Assembly (NCBI GenBank): GCA_018394295.1
Contig: CP074573.1
Span: 2,425,156-2,489,155 of the forward strand
Direction: 5' to 3'
Length of the DNA: 64,000 bases
From: Mycoplasmatota bacterium
Lineage (GTDB): Bacteria > Bacillota_I > Bacilli_A > Haloplasmatales > Haloplasmataceae
A program made the translations under genes and the position numbers. This document shows positions 25,861 through 35,122 of the stretch, piece by piece. A model generated the notes under the pieces. The model was not told the DNA's origin. It did no database searches and worked only from the letters and a program-made list of their open reading frames with translations. Positions within the stretch are counted from its first letter, which is position 1, and every line of letters starts with the position of its first letter.

Positions 25861-27112
25861 CGATAATTGGTACTAAAAATGTAGCTACTAAACCAGCAGA
25901 AAAACCATTATTGTATAAATTCAATCCTCCATGTAAGGAAACAACACTTAAGGTAACCGAAAGATGAATATATGCAGCTAATGCTCCTATAATAATACCG
26001 AATTCACCAGCTATAGGGGCTAAAGAGGTCCCAAATAAAGCAGCTAATATAATAGATGGATTGTTTATATCCCAAATTTTGGTCAAAGCACCTAAATAAA
26101 CACCTAAAAAGATAGGTAGGATGTTCTTTGGATGTTTTCCAAAAGCACTAAATCCCACAACAACTAAAATACCACCGATTGTTGGTCCACTCAATTCTCC
26201 ACCAACCAAAAGCACATAACTTGTAGAAATTAAACCAGTTAATCCCATATTAATTAGGGTTAAATTAAGTCCTTCTAATGTAATATAGTCTGTAACAAGT
26301 CGTCCTGTGTATGTCCATATTTTAAGATAATTTTTAAATGATTTATTATTCCCTATAAAGCCAATAATTATCATTATAATAAATAGACTCATTAAGAAAA
26401 CACTAAATAAAAAATTATTTCCTTCAGAATAGATTAATCTTCTGTTAGGGATATATCCATATGATTTTAATATTGATACGACGACTGTTGAAACTAACCC
26501 TGCGGTAAAACCAATATTGTAAAGATTATACCCTTGATGCATCTTTAATAGGTGCGTTGATAGTGGAGCAATAATAAATCCGATTAAGATACCTAAAAAA
26601 ATACCCAAGAAGAGTCCTGTATACCAAGGTAAATATTCAGCAAAAATAAATTCCGTTGCGATTGGTGCCATCGCTGTACCAAATAATGCAATATAAACAT
26701 ATCTTGAAAACTTTTCTTTTTGAAATTTGGCATATAGATACACACCAATTATCACAAACCATACATTAAATATATTCTTCCCAAATAAAGCAAATCCAGT
26801 AATTGAGAATATTGCAGCATAACTAACACCATTTATGTTAATTTTCATTCGATATAACATATAAATAAAAATGAGGGTTAATAATCCGGAATTTACAAAC
26901 GCTGCTCCTATCCCTCCAACTTGAATATAATCGGTTATTAATGTATCACGGTCTAGAATAATTTTTTTCATTCCCAATAATATGTTTTCTGGGGTATCGA
27001 CCACTAACCCAAATAGGACAAAAGAACATGCAAAAATAAGTAATACTAGAAGTTTCTTTTTATTTTCAATATGAGATTGTGTTATTCTTTTTCCCTTTAA
27101 CTTATACCTCAT
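25826..27112 (-). CDS. DUF1576 membrane protein with internal duplication
   Basis: A 428-residue protein with about 12 hydrophobic segments. The two halves repeat each other: LITDYIQVGGIGAAFVNSGL (~60) against LVTDYITLEGLNLTLINMGL (~275), GFALFGKN against GFSAFGKH, LFGTAMAPIATEF against LFGTSLAPIAGEF, and LYNIGFTAGLVST against LYNNGFSAGLVAT. Such duplicated halves are usual in transport folds, so an uncharacterised transporter is likely. AGGAGTGAATAC precedes the ATG. Family identity is from the repeat pattern; the substrate is unknown. Confidence 0.85.
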   Translation of the reverse strand: MRYKLKGKRITQSHIENKKKLLVLLIFACSFVLFGLVVDTPENILLGMKKIILDRDTLITDYIQVGGIGAAFVNSGLLTLIFIYMLYRMKININGVSYAAIFSITGFALFGKNIFNVWFVIIGVYLYAKFQKEKFSRYVYIALFGTAMAPIATEFIFAEYLPWYTGLFLGIFLGILIGFIIAPLSTHLLKMHQGYNLYNIGFTAGLVSTVVVSILKSYGYIPNRRLIYSEGNNFLFSVFLMSLFIIMIIIGFIGNNKSFKNYLKIWTYTGRLVTDYITLEGLNLTLINMGLTGLISTSYVLLVGGELSGPTIGGILVVVGFSAFGKHPKNILPIFLGVYLGALTKIWDINNPSIILAALFGTSLAPIAGEFGIIIGALAAYIHLSVTLSVVSLHGGLNLYNNGFSAGLVATFLVPIIDAFRRDESSET

Positions 27113-27242
27113 GTATTCACTCCTATCTTAATTTTAAAAAGTTCACTATATTACTTTTTAGTTAAATCAAGGATTTATGTAAACCACTGAGATTTACTAA
27201 GTCATATGCAAAAACTTCACTCATTATAACATTATTTTTAAT

Positions 27243-27270
27243 AAAAAAGGCACTTAAATAAGTGTCTTTA
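27243..27270 (-). terminator. degV-family gene terminator
   Basis: AAGGCACTTA/TAAGTGTCTT hairpin with a T run on the minus strand, just beyond the DegV stop codon. Confidence 0.75.
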
Positions 27271-28107
27271 TTAAAAAGCAATAACTATACCACCATCATC
27301 AGCATAAGTTGAGCTTAAGCCCTGCATTTCAACAATAAAGATATCTTTGAAATTGTATTTTTCAAGAACCTTATCTTTTAGCGCAATCGCTTTATCTAAA
27401 CAGTTGCAATGAGCAATACCTAATATACGGTCACTAAAGTCATGAATTTCTTCACTAATTGTATCAACTAACTTTGAAAAAGCTTTTTTATACCCTCTCA
27501 CTTTATGAACCAAGCGAATCGAACCATCTGAATTTGCTCCCATAATCGGTTTAATCTTAAGTAATGTCGCAATCACTGCCACGTATGATTTTAATCTTCC
27601 AGCTTTCGCTAAATGTTCAAGGCTTTCTAATAGAAAGTAAGTTTTCATTCCTTTTATAAATTCATCAACTTTTTCAACAATTTCTTCTTTAGATATGCCA
27701 GATTTTACGAGTTCATCAATTTTTAAAGCGATAAGGGTTTCTCCAACAGATGCACTTTTTGAATTAAATACATGAATAAACTTTTCTTTATGTTCTTCTA
27801 AATAGATCTTTCTTGCGATTTCAGCACTATTATAAGTTCCACTTAACTCTTGTGATAAAGTTACCACAAAAGTATCCTCGTCACGTTGATAACGATTTAT
27901 GAAATCTTGAGGTGATGGGCAAGCTGTCTTAGGTGCTATAGGACATGCCTTCATTTCTTTAACATAATCTAATACATTTAATGACTCATCATCCACAAAA
28001 ACTTTATCTTCTAATTGTAAACTTAAAGGTACTAACTCAATATTCATATTCTTTTTCATATCTTCATTTATATCACAACAACTATCAGCTATTATTTTAT
28101 ACTTCAT
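27271..28107 (-). CDS. DegV-family fatty-acid-binding protein
   Basis: A 278-residue protein with the DegV start (KIIADSCCDINEDM), the TACPSPQDF substrate segment (~80), VTLSQELSGTYNSAEIA (~104-121), the SKSASVGETLI block (~147) and LAKAGRLKSYVA (~192). Characterised DegV/FakB proteins hold a fatty acid while a kinase phosphorylates it for phospholipid synthesis. No kinase gene is nearby, so that role is by family. Length is normal. Confidence 0.9.
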   Translation of the reverse strand: MKYKIIADSCCDINEDMKKNMNIELVPLSLQLEDKVFVDDESLNVLDYVKEMKACPIAPKTACPSPQDFINRYQRDEDTFVVTLSQELSGTYNSAEIARKIYLEEHKEKFIHVFNSKSASVGETLIALKIDELVKSGISKEEIVEKVDEFIKGMKTYFLLESLEHLAKAGRLKSYVAVIATLLKIKPIMGANSDGSIRLVHKVRGYKKAFSKLVDTISEEIHDFSDRILGIAHCNCLDKAIALKDKVLEKYNFKDIFIVEMQGLSSTYADDGGIVIAF

Positions 28108-28238
28108 AGTATACCTCCACTTTAATCTATATATCTTAGAATATCATGTTTTCATAGATTAATAAAGTAAAAATTGTAAAAATATTTTGACTATCAAACA
28201 ATTTATTATTCTATACTAGTATTTTAACTATTTTATCA

Positions 28239-28973
28239 TTAATTATTATTATTTGTTAATCTTTTTTTTATACTATCTATTTGATTAGTTGTAATTTCAT
28301 GATAGTGAGTAATCGCTTTAATTCCTTCTTCTGATATATCATATATGCCAGTTTTTACTCGGTAAAACCAGTGATTAAAGTTTTTAATTAAGATAGAATT
28401 CGTTTTTTTAGAATGTGATCCTAATTCTTTCAACTTCTTCGGAGATAAAGGTCCTAACAAATGGATGCAACAGGCGATATATAATGATTGTTCTTTATAA
28501 GCTGTCATAATCTTTTTCTTTGAACTTCCACCTATATTTAAATCATAACTTCTTCCATTAAATTCTTTAATCAATTTTTTTCGTTTTATTTTAGCTTGTT
28601 TTTGACTCTTAATAATATCAAATAACATGGGTTCAATTAACACTTCTGCATAGGGTTCTTCCTTAAAGCGAACCACAATAAGTCCTAATCCTAATCGCTT
28701 GATTAATAAAATTATATCTTTCCATTTCTTAGTTTTCATTAATTTTGATTCTGGTATTGCAACAAAGACATAGTCTGTTAATCTCTGTCTTTTCACAGCC
28801 TGTAGCAACAAATTTAGGGTTAAACTAGTTTTTAATTCAACAATAACTAATTGATCATCTTTCATTGCGGCAATATCACAATATTGTATCTCACTACATA
28901 TACTGAAATTATTTTTTATAAGTAGTGTCTTAACAGGGGGAAATAACTCTGTTTCATAAATCTTATTCATCAT
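28239..28973 (-). CDS. DUF2161-type PD-(D/E)XK nuclease-like protein
   Basis: A 244-residue protein. Residues ~25-50 read CDIAAMKDDQLVIVELKTSL: an Asp, then E-L-K, the metal-binding D...ExK of PD-(D/E)XK enzymes. A Gln-containing helix follows (LLLQAVKRQRL), also usual for the fold. The C-terminal ~90 residues look like a basic winged helix (LSPKKLKELGSHSKKTNSILIKNFNHWFYRV). It is the last gene of a three-gene unit and overlaps the GNAT gene by 4 bp. The partner genes carry DUF2087 domains, so it may act with them on nucleic acid. Confidence 0.8.
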   Translation of the reverse strand: MMNKIYETELFPPVKTLLIKNNFSICSEIQYCDIAAMKDDQLVIVELKTSLTLNLLLQAVKRQRLTDYVFVAIPESKLMKTKKWKDIILLIKRLGLGLIVVRFKEEPYAEVLIEPMLFDIIKSQKQAKIKRKKLIKEFNGRSYDLNIGGSSKKKIMTAYKEQSLYIACCIHLLGPLSPKKLKELGSHSKKTNSILIKNFNHWFYRVKTGIYDISEEGIKAITHYHEITTNQIDSIKKRLTNNNN

Positions 28974-29773
28974 ATACTCTCATCAATTAATCTTTCAAGG
29001 ATGATGAGGCTAAAATGGTTTTCACTATATTCTTTGTCACCATAAAAACCTGCTATCTTATCAAAACCATTTTTAACCCAAAAACGTAATCCCTGCCAAT
29101 TTTTTAAATGTACTCCCAAACTAATCTTTTTAAACTGACTATTATTCAATTGTGCATATAATGCTTGCACAACTTCTGAACCCTGTCCTTTATGTTGTTG
29201 ATTTTTATGGATTGCAAAGAAGCTTATCCATAACGTTTGATTTGTGGGATAGCCACGATAATAATCAAAAAAGCCAATTATTTTTTTTGTATCTTTTTCT
29301 ATGATGGTTTTACACTGATAAAACTCTTTTTGCCCATAAGGTGGTAAATCACCCTCAACTAATCTATTATGAATCAAAACATCTTCAAATTCCTCATTTG
29401 TATATTGTTTTAAGTATGAACATGACTGACCAATCCCTATTAAACTTTCTTCATCATCTATTGTACTATCACGTACAATTAAATTATTTGTTTCAAAATA
29501 TTCTGGCAAAAGATCTTCACGCCAATATTTAGCTCCATTTCTTGTCCGCGCTAAGTATTTATGCTCAATCAGTTCTCTTCGCAATAAAAAGTAATCATTA
29601 AAGCCATGATTTTCATCAATAATTTTATTAACTTCTTTTTCAGTATAAATCCTGTTATATTCAAATTTACTTACAAGATAGGATAAAACTATCTTTTTTC
29701 TTTTTTGTTTTGAAGGATAGACTTTTATTTTACCTTCATTATTTAAATAATTTAAAATATCATTTTTCATCAT
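28970..29773 (-). CDS. DUF2087-GNAT acetyltransferase fusion
   Basis: A 267-residue protein. The N-terminal ~85 residues are a DUF2087 domain (FPSKQKRKKI-like VYPSKQKRKKIVLSYLVSKFE, YTEKEVNKII, RRELIEHKYLARTRNG). The rest is a GNAT domain with the acetyl-CoA loop near HKNQQHKGQGSEVVQALYAQ (~188-207). The start at 29773 forms an ATGA overlap with the previous gene. The longer frame would need a TTG. It is the middle gene of the operon. Substrate unknown. Confidence 0.85.
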   Translation of the reverse strand: MMKNDILNYLNNEGKIKVYPSKQKRKKIVLSYLVSKFEYNRIYTEKEVNKIIDENHGFNDYFLLRRELIEHKYLARTRNGAKYWREDLLPEYFETNNLIVRDSTIDDEESLIGIGQSCSYLKQYTNEEFEDVLIHNRLVEGDLPPYGQKEFYQCKTIIEKDTKKIIGFFDYYRGYPTNQTLWISFFAIHKNQQHKGQGSEVVQALYAQLNNSQFKKISLGVHLKNWQGLRFWVKNGFDKIAGFYGDKEYSENHFSLIILERLIDESI

Positions 29774-30522
29774 TTCACCCAATACTCACTTCCATCAATT
29801 CTTCTACCTAAAAATCCATATTCAATAAGATATCTTCTAATTGTCACATAATCATGATAGATTTCTTTTAAGATATCGTTCACTTCTTTTTCACTATATC
29901 GTCTTTTATGTTCAAAATAACTAATTATATGTTGAAGTACTATAATGATTCGCTTTTGTTTGGTAGGAAAACTAATTAGTTTATGATTTTTAAAATATGT
30001 CTTTAAATAAGATTCTCTTTCACTTTCTGTAATGGCATAACGTTCATCAATACTAGTTGCAGATCTATGAATTGGAATAAACTTCTCTTCACTTGACTGA
30101 CCCATTTTATTTTCTAACAATTCCATTAATGATAAAAATATTTTAGCTTGTTTTGCTTTCTCGCGTAATGAGAAACGTTGATTTCTAACAGTAGAGGTAC
30201 TCCCGCTCATTTCTTTTGCGATATCCTTATCACTAAGCCCATTATAAAATTTTAAAATCAGTTGTTTCTGATGTTCTGTTAAGGATGTATACTTTTTATC
30301 CATTTCTAATAAATAATGAAACATTGATTGATGTTTATCAACAAGATGTATTTCCACTGCTTTTTTTGCATCCATGAATGCATTGTCTTTTTGATATATC
30401 ATTCCCTCTTCAAATACTTCATTACAACATAAACAGATATAGATACCTTCTTTTTTTAAATACACATAACCTCTTTTAATTTCATCTATCGATGAGCCCC
30501 AAAATATTTCTTCAAAATTCAT
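29770..30522 (-). CDS. DUF2087-type transcriptional regulator with LuxR-like HTH
   Basis: A 250-residue protein. The N-terminus has a CLCCNEVF motif (~32-35) with a later His pair in VEIHLVDKHQ, which could form a zinc finger. An HTH follows near residues 80-112 (LTEHQKQLILKFYNGLSDKDIAKEMSGSTSTVRNQRFSLREKA pattern, split here in description only). The C-terminal ~80 residues are DUF2087 (FPTKQKRIIIVLQHII, YSEKEVNDIL, RRYLIEYGFLGRR). It is the first gene of the unit and is probably the regulator of the two downstream genes. Confidence 0.85.
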   Translation of the reverse strand: MNFEEIFWGSSIDEIKRGYVYLKKEGIYICLCCNEVFEEGMIYQKDNAFMDAKKAVEIHLVDKHQSMFHYLLEMDKKYTSLTEHQKQLILKFYNGLSDKDIAKEMSGSTSTVRNQRFSLREKAKQAKIFLSLMELLENKMGQSSEEKFIPIHRSATSIDERYAITESERESYLKTYFKNHKLISFPTKQKRIIIVLQHIISYFEHKRRYSEKEVNDILKEIYHDYVTIRRYLIEYGFLGRRIDGSEYWVK

Positions 30523-30620
30523 AGATAACCACTTCCTTTGTTTGTAGTTTATATAGACATTATATATTATTGTTTATATTTTGTCCATGGTTTATTATAA
30601 ATAATACTTTTTTTTTGAAA

Positions 30621-31814
30621 TTAGTCATATTTTCCATCTATTTTACATATATATTGTATATTAGATGCGTTTAAATATTTCGCAAACCGATTAATGGCTT
30701 CATCTATTTTCTTATATAGTTCTTGTGATGGTTTGACATCTTTTTCAAACCACCAGTTAACAATTTGTAAGGTTTTAGTCGATTTATTAAATACTGGTTC
30801 AAATCGAGCAATAAATTGTTCTCCATATAAAACTGGCAAAACATAATACCCATAAACTCTTTCTTCTTTGGGTTTATATACTTCCCATGTATAATCAAAA
30901 TTAAAAAGTTCCTTGATCAATTTTCTGTCCCACATTAAATTATCAAGTGGTGCGATAAAAGATACTTCTTTTCTATAACTAATCCCACTTAATACTTTGT
31001 CTAATATCCACTCATCACTTTTCCTAATAAAAAATGACGTATTAATCCCTTCTACTTCTATTTCAATAATTTCCTTATTATTTAATAATTGATTAAATGC
31101 ACGGTTTCTATCCTTACTTTTCATAAAATAAATACCTAAAAAAGCATCACTTGCTTTATTCCATAAAAGACCAATACTACCTATTCTTCTTTTAACATTC
31201 CATCTTATAAAATCTTCTAGGGATTGATTTGGTTCCTTCATTTGATAAATTTCTTCAGGGAGTACTTTTTCAGTCAAATCATAGTATTTTCGAATGCCCT
31301 TCTTATGATGAATAACAACCTCTCCCCAATAATAAAGACTTTCTAGTGCCACCTTAGATATTTTTGTATCTCCCCAAAACCAATTTATCTTTTCATCATA
31401 GTTTAAATCTTTAGAAGATATAGGACCTTTTTCTTTGACTAATGTTTTAACTTTCTGAATTATTTCATGTTCACTTAAATCTACCTTCGTATGACTTCTT
31501 AAGCCCTTTTCTCTGTACCTTCGAAAATAAGGCCAATCCTCTATTGGATAAATACATTGATTTTTATCCCAATCATCGATTAACAAACGATTTTTATATA
31601 ATAAATCAGTTAAATCCTTTGACTGATAATTTTTAATCCGTGATTGTAGGACAAGATTAGGGTTTGTATCAATAATACTTAAGGGATCATATTGAATAGA
31701 ACCTACTTGACGAATGTAGGTCATTATCCCCTCTTTATCATTTAATCGTTGTGGGGTAAGCAATTTTTGATATTCTAATAAATGTAATCTCGCTTGTTTT
31801 TTTGTAATTTTCAT
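30621..31814 (-). CDS. YcaQ/AlkZ-type DNA glycosylase
   Basis: A 397-residue winged-helix protein of the HTH_42 (YcaQ/AlkZ) family. These enzymes remove alkylated or cross-linked bases. The catalytic motif Q-x-D is visible as QYD at residues 41-43 in VGSIQYDPLSI, the variant usual for the YcaQ branch (AlkZ has Q-x-Q). Further family blocks: LLIDDWDKNQCIYPIEDWPYFRR (~80) and FIAPLDNLMWDR (~292). ATG 31814 is preceded by AAGGAGTGG; an upstream GTG overlaps that site. It diverges from the DUF1905 gene. Confidence 0.88.
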   Translation of the reverse strand: MKITKKQARLHLLEYQKLLTPQRLNDKEGIMTYIRQVGSIQYDPLSIIDTNPNLVLQSRIKNYQSKDLTDLLYKNRLLIDDWDKNQCIYPIEDWPYFRRYREKGLRSHTKVDLSEHEIIQKVKTLVKEKGPISSKDLNYDEKINWFWGDTKISKVALESLYYWGEVVIHHKKGIRKYYDLTEKVLPEEIYQMKEPNQSLEDFIRWNVKRRIGSIGLLWNKASDAFLGIYFMKSKDRNRAFNQLLNNKEIIEIEVEGINTSFFIRKSDEWILDKVLSGISYRKEVSFIAPLDNLMWDRKLIKELFNFDYTWEVYKPKEERVYGYYVLPVLYGEQFIARFEPVFNKSTKTLQIVNWWFEKDVKPSQELYKKIDEAINRFAKYLNASNIQYICKIDGKYD

Positions 31815-31888
31815 TTTGATTACCACTCCTTGTTAAAATTTTATCAGTTAAATTTATTATTAATAAATAAAACGAAAGGGGACTAAAA

Positions 31889-32338
31889 ATGATTTATGAA
31901 TTTGATACGGAATTAATAAAATTGGAAGGGAGGATGCACTGGACAGTCTTTTATGTTCCAATATCAGTTGAAGAAGCCTTTGGTACGAACGGAAGGGTCT
32001 ATGTAAAAACAATGATTGATGGATATCAATTTGAAGGGATTCTAATGCCAAGTAAAAAAGGCCATTATATGGTCTTTAACAGAGAATTTCAAAATATCTG
32101 TCATAAGAAAATTGGAGATATAATCCATGTAAAACTTGAAAAAAATGATGAGATTAAAACATTGAGAATCCCAGATATTATGATTAAGAAAATGAAAAAC
32201 AACTCTCTATTACTACAAGCATTTAACGCCCTACCTCATCAAATTAAACAAGAAGAAATCCATAAAATTATGAGTGTAAAAACTGAAGAAACAAGAATAA
32301 AAAGGTTAGACGCTCTAATAAATAAGTTGCTAAATTAA
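31889..32338 (+). CDS. DUF1905 / YdeI-like small protein
   Basis: A 149-residue protein. The first ~100 residues are a DUF1905 beta-barrel (WTVFYVPISVEEAFG, NGRVYVKTMIDGYQFEGILMP, VFNREFQNICHKKIGDIIHVKLE). The last ~40 form the short helical YdeI/OmpD-type tail (ALPHQIKQEEIHKIM, EETRIKRLDALINKLL), trimmed compared with larger relatives. GAAAGGGGACT precedes the ATG. It diverges from the YcaQ-type gene and shares its 75-bp promoter region. Role unclear. Confidence 0.85.
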   Translation: MIYEFDTELIKLEGRMHWTVFYVPISVEEAFGTNGRVYVKTMIDGYQFEGILMPSKKGHYMVFNREFQNICHKKIGDIIHVKLEKNDEIKTLRIPDIMIKKMKNNSLLLQAFNALPHQIKQEEIHKIMSVKTEETRIKRLDALINKLLN

Positions 32339-32351
32339 TAACGATATATAA

Positions 32352-32384
32352 TAAAAAGCTGTAATAATTACAGCTTTTTATTAT
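32352..32384. terminator. Bidirectional terminator
   Basis: AAAAAGCTGTAA-TAA-TTACAGCTTTTTA hairpin lies between converging genes, with A/T tails on both sides. Confidence 0.85.
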
Positions 32385-32389
32385 TCTAT

Positions 32390-33292
32390 TTAATTATTTT
32401 CATTCCATACTCTTTTCCAAACATTTCGTTTAAAGATAGGTTTAAATCCAATCGCTTGATAAAATGGTAGTCCTGATTCAACATACACCACATTTGCTCC
32501 TAATTTTTGAGCACGTCTTATACACTCTAAAACAACAATTCTCCCAAACCCTTTCTTACGATAATCAGGGTCTATACAAACAGGTTCTATATAACCTACT
32601 TTATTAATAGAATCAAACCATATACCACTATAAGCAATATAATTCCCCTCAGGTGACTCTAGAACAACGTTTAATGTAAAATTGTATTTAGGGGCACTTT
32701 GCATTTTTTCTCTCCAAACAATTCCTTCTATTGGTGCTTCTCCTTCATGATTAAAACCACGCCACATAATACGATGAAATTTAAAAATATCACTTTTACC
32801 TGATAAATTTTTCAAGGTAAACCCAGTAGGCACCTGTAATTCATCATCTTTTATATCATCTGTAAATTGACAGATTGTTTCTTTATACTCAATTTTTTGA
32901 TAGCCTTTTTCTATTACTATATTCTCTAAATCTTTATCAAAATCGTTCACATAAACATATAGGGATTTTTTATTATCTTCACTCTTTTTACTTATATTAG
33001 CTTCAGCAAATTGAATCATTTCCTTTTTTAGATAACCATGTGTCTCATCTACCATGATAAAAACTTCGCCTAAATTCCCTTCATGAGTCGCTAGACCAAC
33101 TATTTCTCCATTTTCTTTCCATACACCAATTGTCTTATAGCATTCTTCTTCTGTATTAGGATGATAATGAAAATATTCCCATCTAGGTTGTAACCAATTT
33201 GGATATTTTTCTTTTTTATATGTATGATACAAAAACTCATTAACTAACTCATAGTCATTTTTATGATTATAAATATTAAATATAGTTCCCAC
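32390..33292 (-). CDS. GNAT acetyltransferase (two-domain)
   Basis: A 300-residue protein. A diverged N-terminal GNAT-like half (to ~150) is followed by a C-terminal half with a good acetyl-CoA site: PVCIDPDYRKKGFGRIVVLECIRRA (~242-266, containing the R-x2-G-x-G/A loop) and VYVESGLPFYQAIGFKPIF at the end. The start is a GTG with AGGAGTTGAGATAAA before it. It follows the methyltransferase gene by 13 bp, so the two are probably cotranscribed. Confidence 0.87.
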   Translation of the reverse strand: MGTIFNIYNHKNDYELVNEFLYHTYKKEKYPNWLQPRWEYFHYHPNTEEECYKTIGVWKENGEIVGLATHEGNLGEVFIMVDETHGYLKKEMIQFAEANISKKSEDNKKSLYVYVNDFDKDLENIVIEKGYQKIEYKETICQFTDDIKDDELQVPTGFTLKNLSGKSDIFKFHRIMWRGFNHEGEAPIEGIVWREKMQSAPKYNFTLNVVLESPEGNYIAYSGIWFDSINKVGYIEPVCIDPDYRKKGFGRIVVLECIRRAQKLGANVVYVESGLPFYQAIGFKPIFKRNVWKRVWNENN

Positions 33293-33305
33293 TTTATCTC
33301 AACTC

Positions 33306-33950
33306 CTATAATTTACTCGCTTTTATAAAATAGCCTAATTTATACCAATCTAAATATTCTAAATACACCTTCCATCCTCTTTTTTCTAGTTCTATTTTAA
33401 TGTCATTAGGTTCTAATTGGTTTTCCATCCTTGAATTTCCTTTTAAAAACCACCCCATCTGATATATTCCTTTTCTAACAATGTTTGTGACATCATCAAA
33501 ATATTGTTTAGTATCAGATACAAACATAAAAACATCACGATGAACTAAATAGTCGATTGAATCTTTTTTAAAGTGTTTAGAAAGATTCTTTAAATCATCC
33601 TTAATAAAAGTTACCTTATCCAAACTATCAACAGAGGAATCAAGTACATCTAGTCCATATACTTCATTAACTTCTTCAATATTATTAATATGCTGTGTTA
33701 AAAAACCTTTACCACATCCTAAATCAAGGACAGTTCCATCAATCCCCTTATAATAGGAAAATAACTTTTTATTATAATAATTTTGTGCATCTTTTTGATT
33801 CACTTCAAAATTCTCCCCACACTTAGGACAAGTCATTTTTACTATAAAATCTGTTTCACTCCAAGGATGAAATTTATTTTGTAGTATAAAACAATCATTC
33901 CCACAATCACAACTTTTCCCCCAAATATAATTTTGATTTTCTACCAACAC
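33306..33950 (-). CDS. Class I SAM-dependent methyltransferase with zinc-ribbon start
   Basis: A 214-residue protein. The N-terminus has Cys pairs CDCGNDC and CPKCG (~14-43) that could bind zinc. The methyltransferase motif I is VLDLGCGKGFLTQHI (~74-88) and the acidic strand end VYGLDVLD follows. The start is non-ATG: GTG at 33950, or TTG next to it, behind AGGAGG. Small ribbon-plus-methyltransferase proteins often act on RNA bases or small molecules. The substrate cannot be read. Confidence 0.85.
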   Translation of the reverse strand: MLVENQNYIWGKSCDCGNDCFILQNKFHPWSETDFIVKMTCPKCGENFEVNQKDAQNYYNKKLFSYYKGIDGTVLDLGCGKGFLTQHINNIEEVNEVYGLDVLDSSVDSLDKVTFIKDDLKNLSKHFKKDSIDYLVHRDVFMFVSDTKQYFDDVTNIVRKGIYQMGWFLKGNSRMENQLEPNDIKIELEKRGWKVYLEYLDWYKLGYFIKASKL

Positions 33951-34162
33951 TCTACCTCCTCCTAACTCTTCTATTAATTATTTATCCCACAATAAAAAAG
34001 AACTTATCATGTTCCTTATTATCAATCATATTATACCATAAAGTGATGCTATTTAATAAAGTTTAATAACTATATTTATCTAATTTATGCATAAACCATC
34101 TGTTTATATTAAGAAACTAAAAGTAACAATAATATTATATTTTTATCCAATTAGGTAATTTA

Positions 34163-34171
34163 TGATATAAT
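34163..34171 (+). promoter_or_regulatory. Extended -10 of the DUF3137 gene
   Basis: TGATATAAT lies about 30 bp before the ATG. No consensus -35 is visible. Confidence 0.5.
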
Positions 34172-34200
34172 AAACTTATTAACAATGGGGAGGAAATAAT

Positions 34201-35076
34201 ATGGATAAAAATTTAGATTATTTTACACAAAAAAAGCTATTATATGAACTAATATCTGTAATAGGATATATTATTATAGGCATAAGTTTTTTCTTATGGA
34301 TACCACTCGGCACATCATCTGGTGGAAAGGCAATTCCGATTCTATTAATCGGCATTATTGGTGGAGGTATTATATCTGGAATATCTACAAAATATTTTAA
34401 AAATTTAAGTAATGAGTTTAAATCAAAATACTTACCTGCTGAAATTAAAAAAATATATCCTAACTGCATTTATAATGTAACCAAGGGATTTACTAAAGAA
34501 GAAATCTATCACTCAAAAGTGTTACGACAACAAGATCGTTATCATTCAGAAGATTTTATGAGTGGTGAGTTTGAAGGTGTTCAATTTGAATCAGCAGATG
34601 TTAACCTTCAAGATGTCCGAAGTAACGGTAAATCTACAACTGTTGTTACTGTCTTTTTAGGAAGGGTCTACAAATTTGAATTTAATAAACCTTTTAAATC
34701 AAATATTCTCATTAATCAACCTAGCTTTTTTTATCATCTTTTTGGATGGAATCGAATCAAAACTGAATCAAAGAAATTCAATTCTGAATTATCAATTTAT
34801 TCTGATAATGAACATGATGCTTTTTATATTTTAACTCCTCATTTTATGGAAAGATTACTCGTTCTTGATAGAAAATATCATGATAAAATTAGTTTTTCAT
34901 TTATAAACAATCAATTATATATCGCCATTAATACAAATAGAGATACATTCGATTTAAAAATGTTTCATCCTCTTGATTTATCGATATTACAGGAATATCG
35001 AAATGAACTAAATGATATCAAAGAATTTGTTTATCAATTAAACTTAGATAAAACACTTTTTTTGGATAATAAGTAA
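34201..35076 (+). CDS. DUF3137-like membrane protein
   Basis: A 291-residue protein. Two hydrophobic helices near residues 18-36 and 44-62 are followed by a cytoplasmic beta-rich region: the F-x-G-x-F/Y strand VFLGRVYKFEFNKPF (~154-168) and FYILTPHFMERLLVLDRK (~218-235). This matches the DUF3137 layout I know (two helices, then a Galpha-like F-x-G repeat region). GGGGAGGAAATA precedes the ATG. Function unknown. Confidence 0.75.
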   Translation: MDKNLDYFTQKKLLYELISVIGYIIIGISFFLWIPLGTSSGGKAIPILLIGIIGGGIISGISTKYFKNLSNEFKSKYLPAEIKKIYPNCIYNVTKGFTKEEIYHSKVLRQQDRYHSEDFMSGEFEGVQFESADVNLQDVRSNGKSTTVVTVFLGRVYKFEFNKPFKSNILINQPSFFYHLFGWNRIKTESKKFNSELSIYSDNEHDAFYILTPHFMERLLVLDRKYHDKISFSFINNQLYIAINTNRDTFDLKMFHPLDLSILQEYRNELNDIKEFVYQLNLDKTLFLDNK

Positions 35077-35084
35077 CAAACAAC

Positions 35085-35118
35085 AAAAGACCTTACTTAA
35101 TTAGTAAGATCTTTTTTT
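35085..35118. terminator. Bidirectional terminator
   Basis: AAAAGACCTTACTTAATTAGTAAGATCTTTT hairpin described by its arms at 35085-35098 and 35102-35117. It ends with seven T and lies between converging genes. Confidence 0.8.
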
Positions 35119-35122
35119 AATC

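Noticed and set aside
33990-34020. Attenuator before the zinc-ribbon methyltransferase
   Set aside because: The GAAC/GTTC hairpin with T run at this place is short and mismatched, too weak to list as a terminator.
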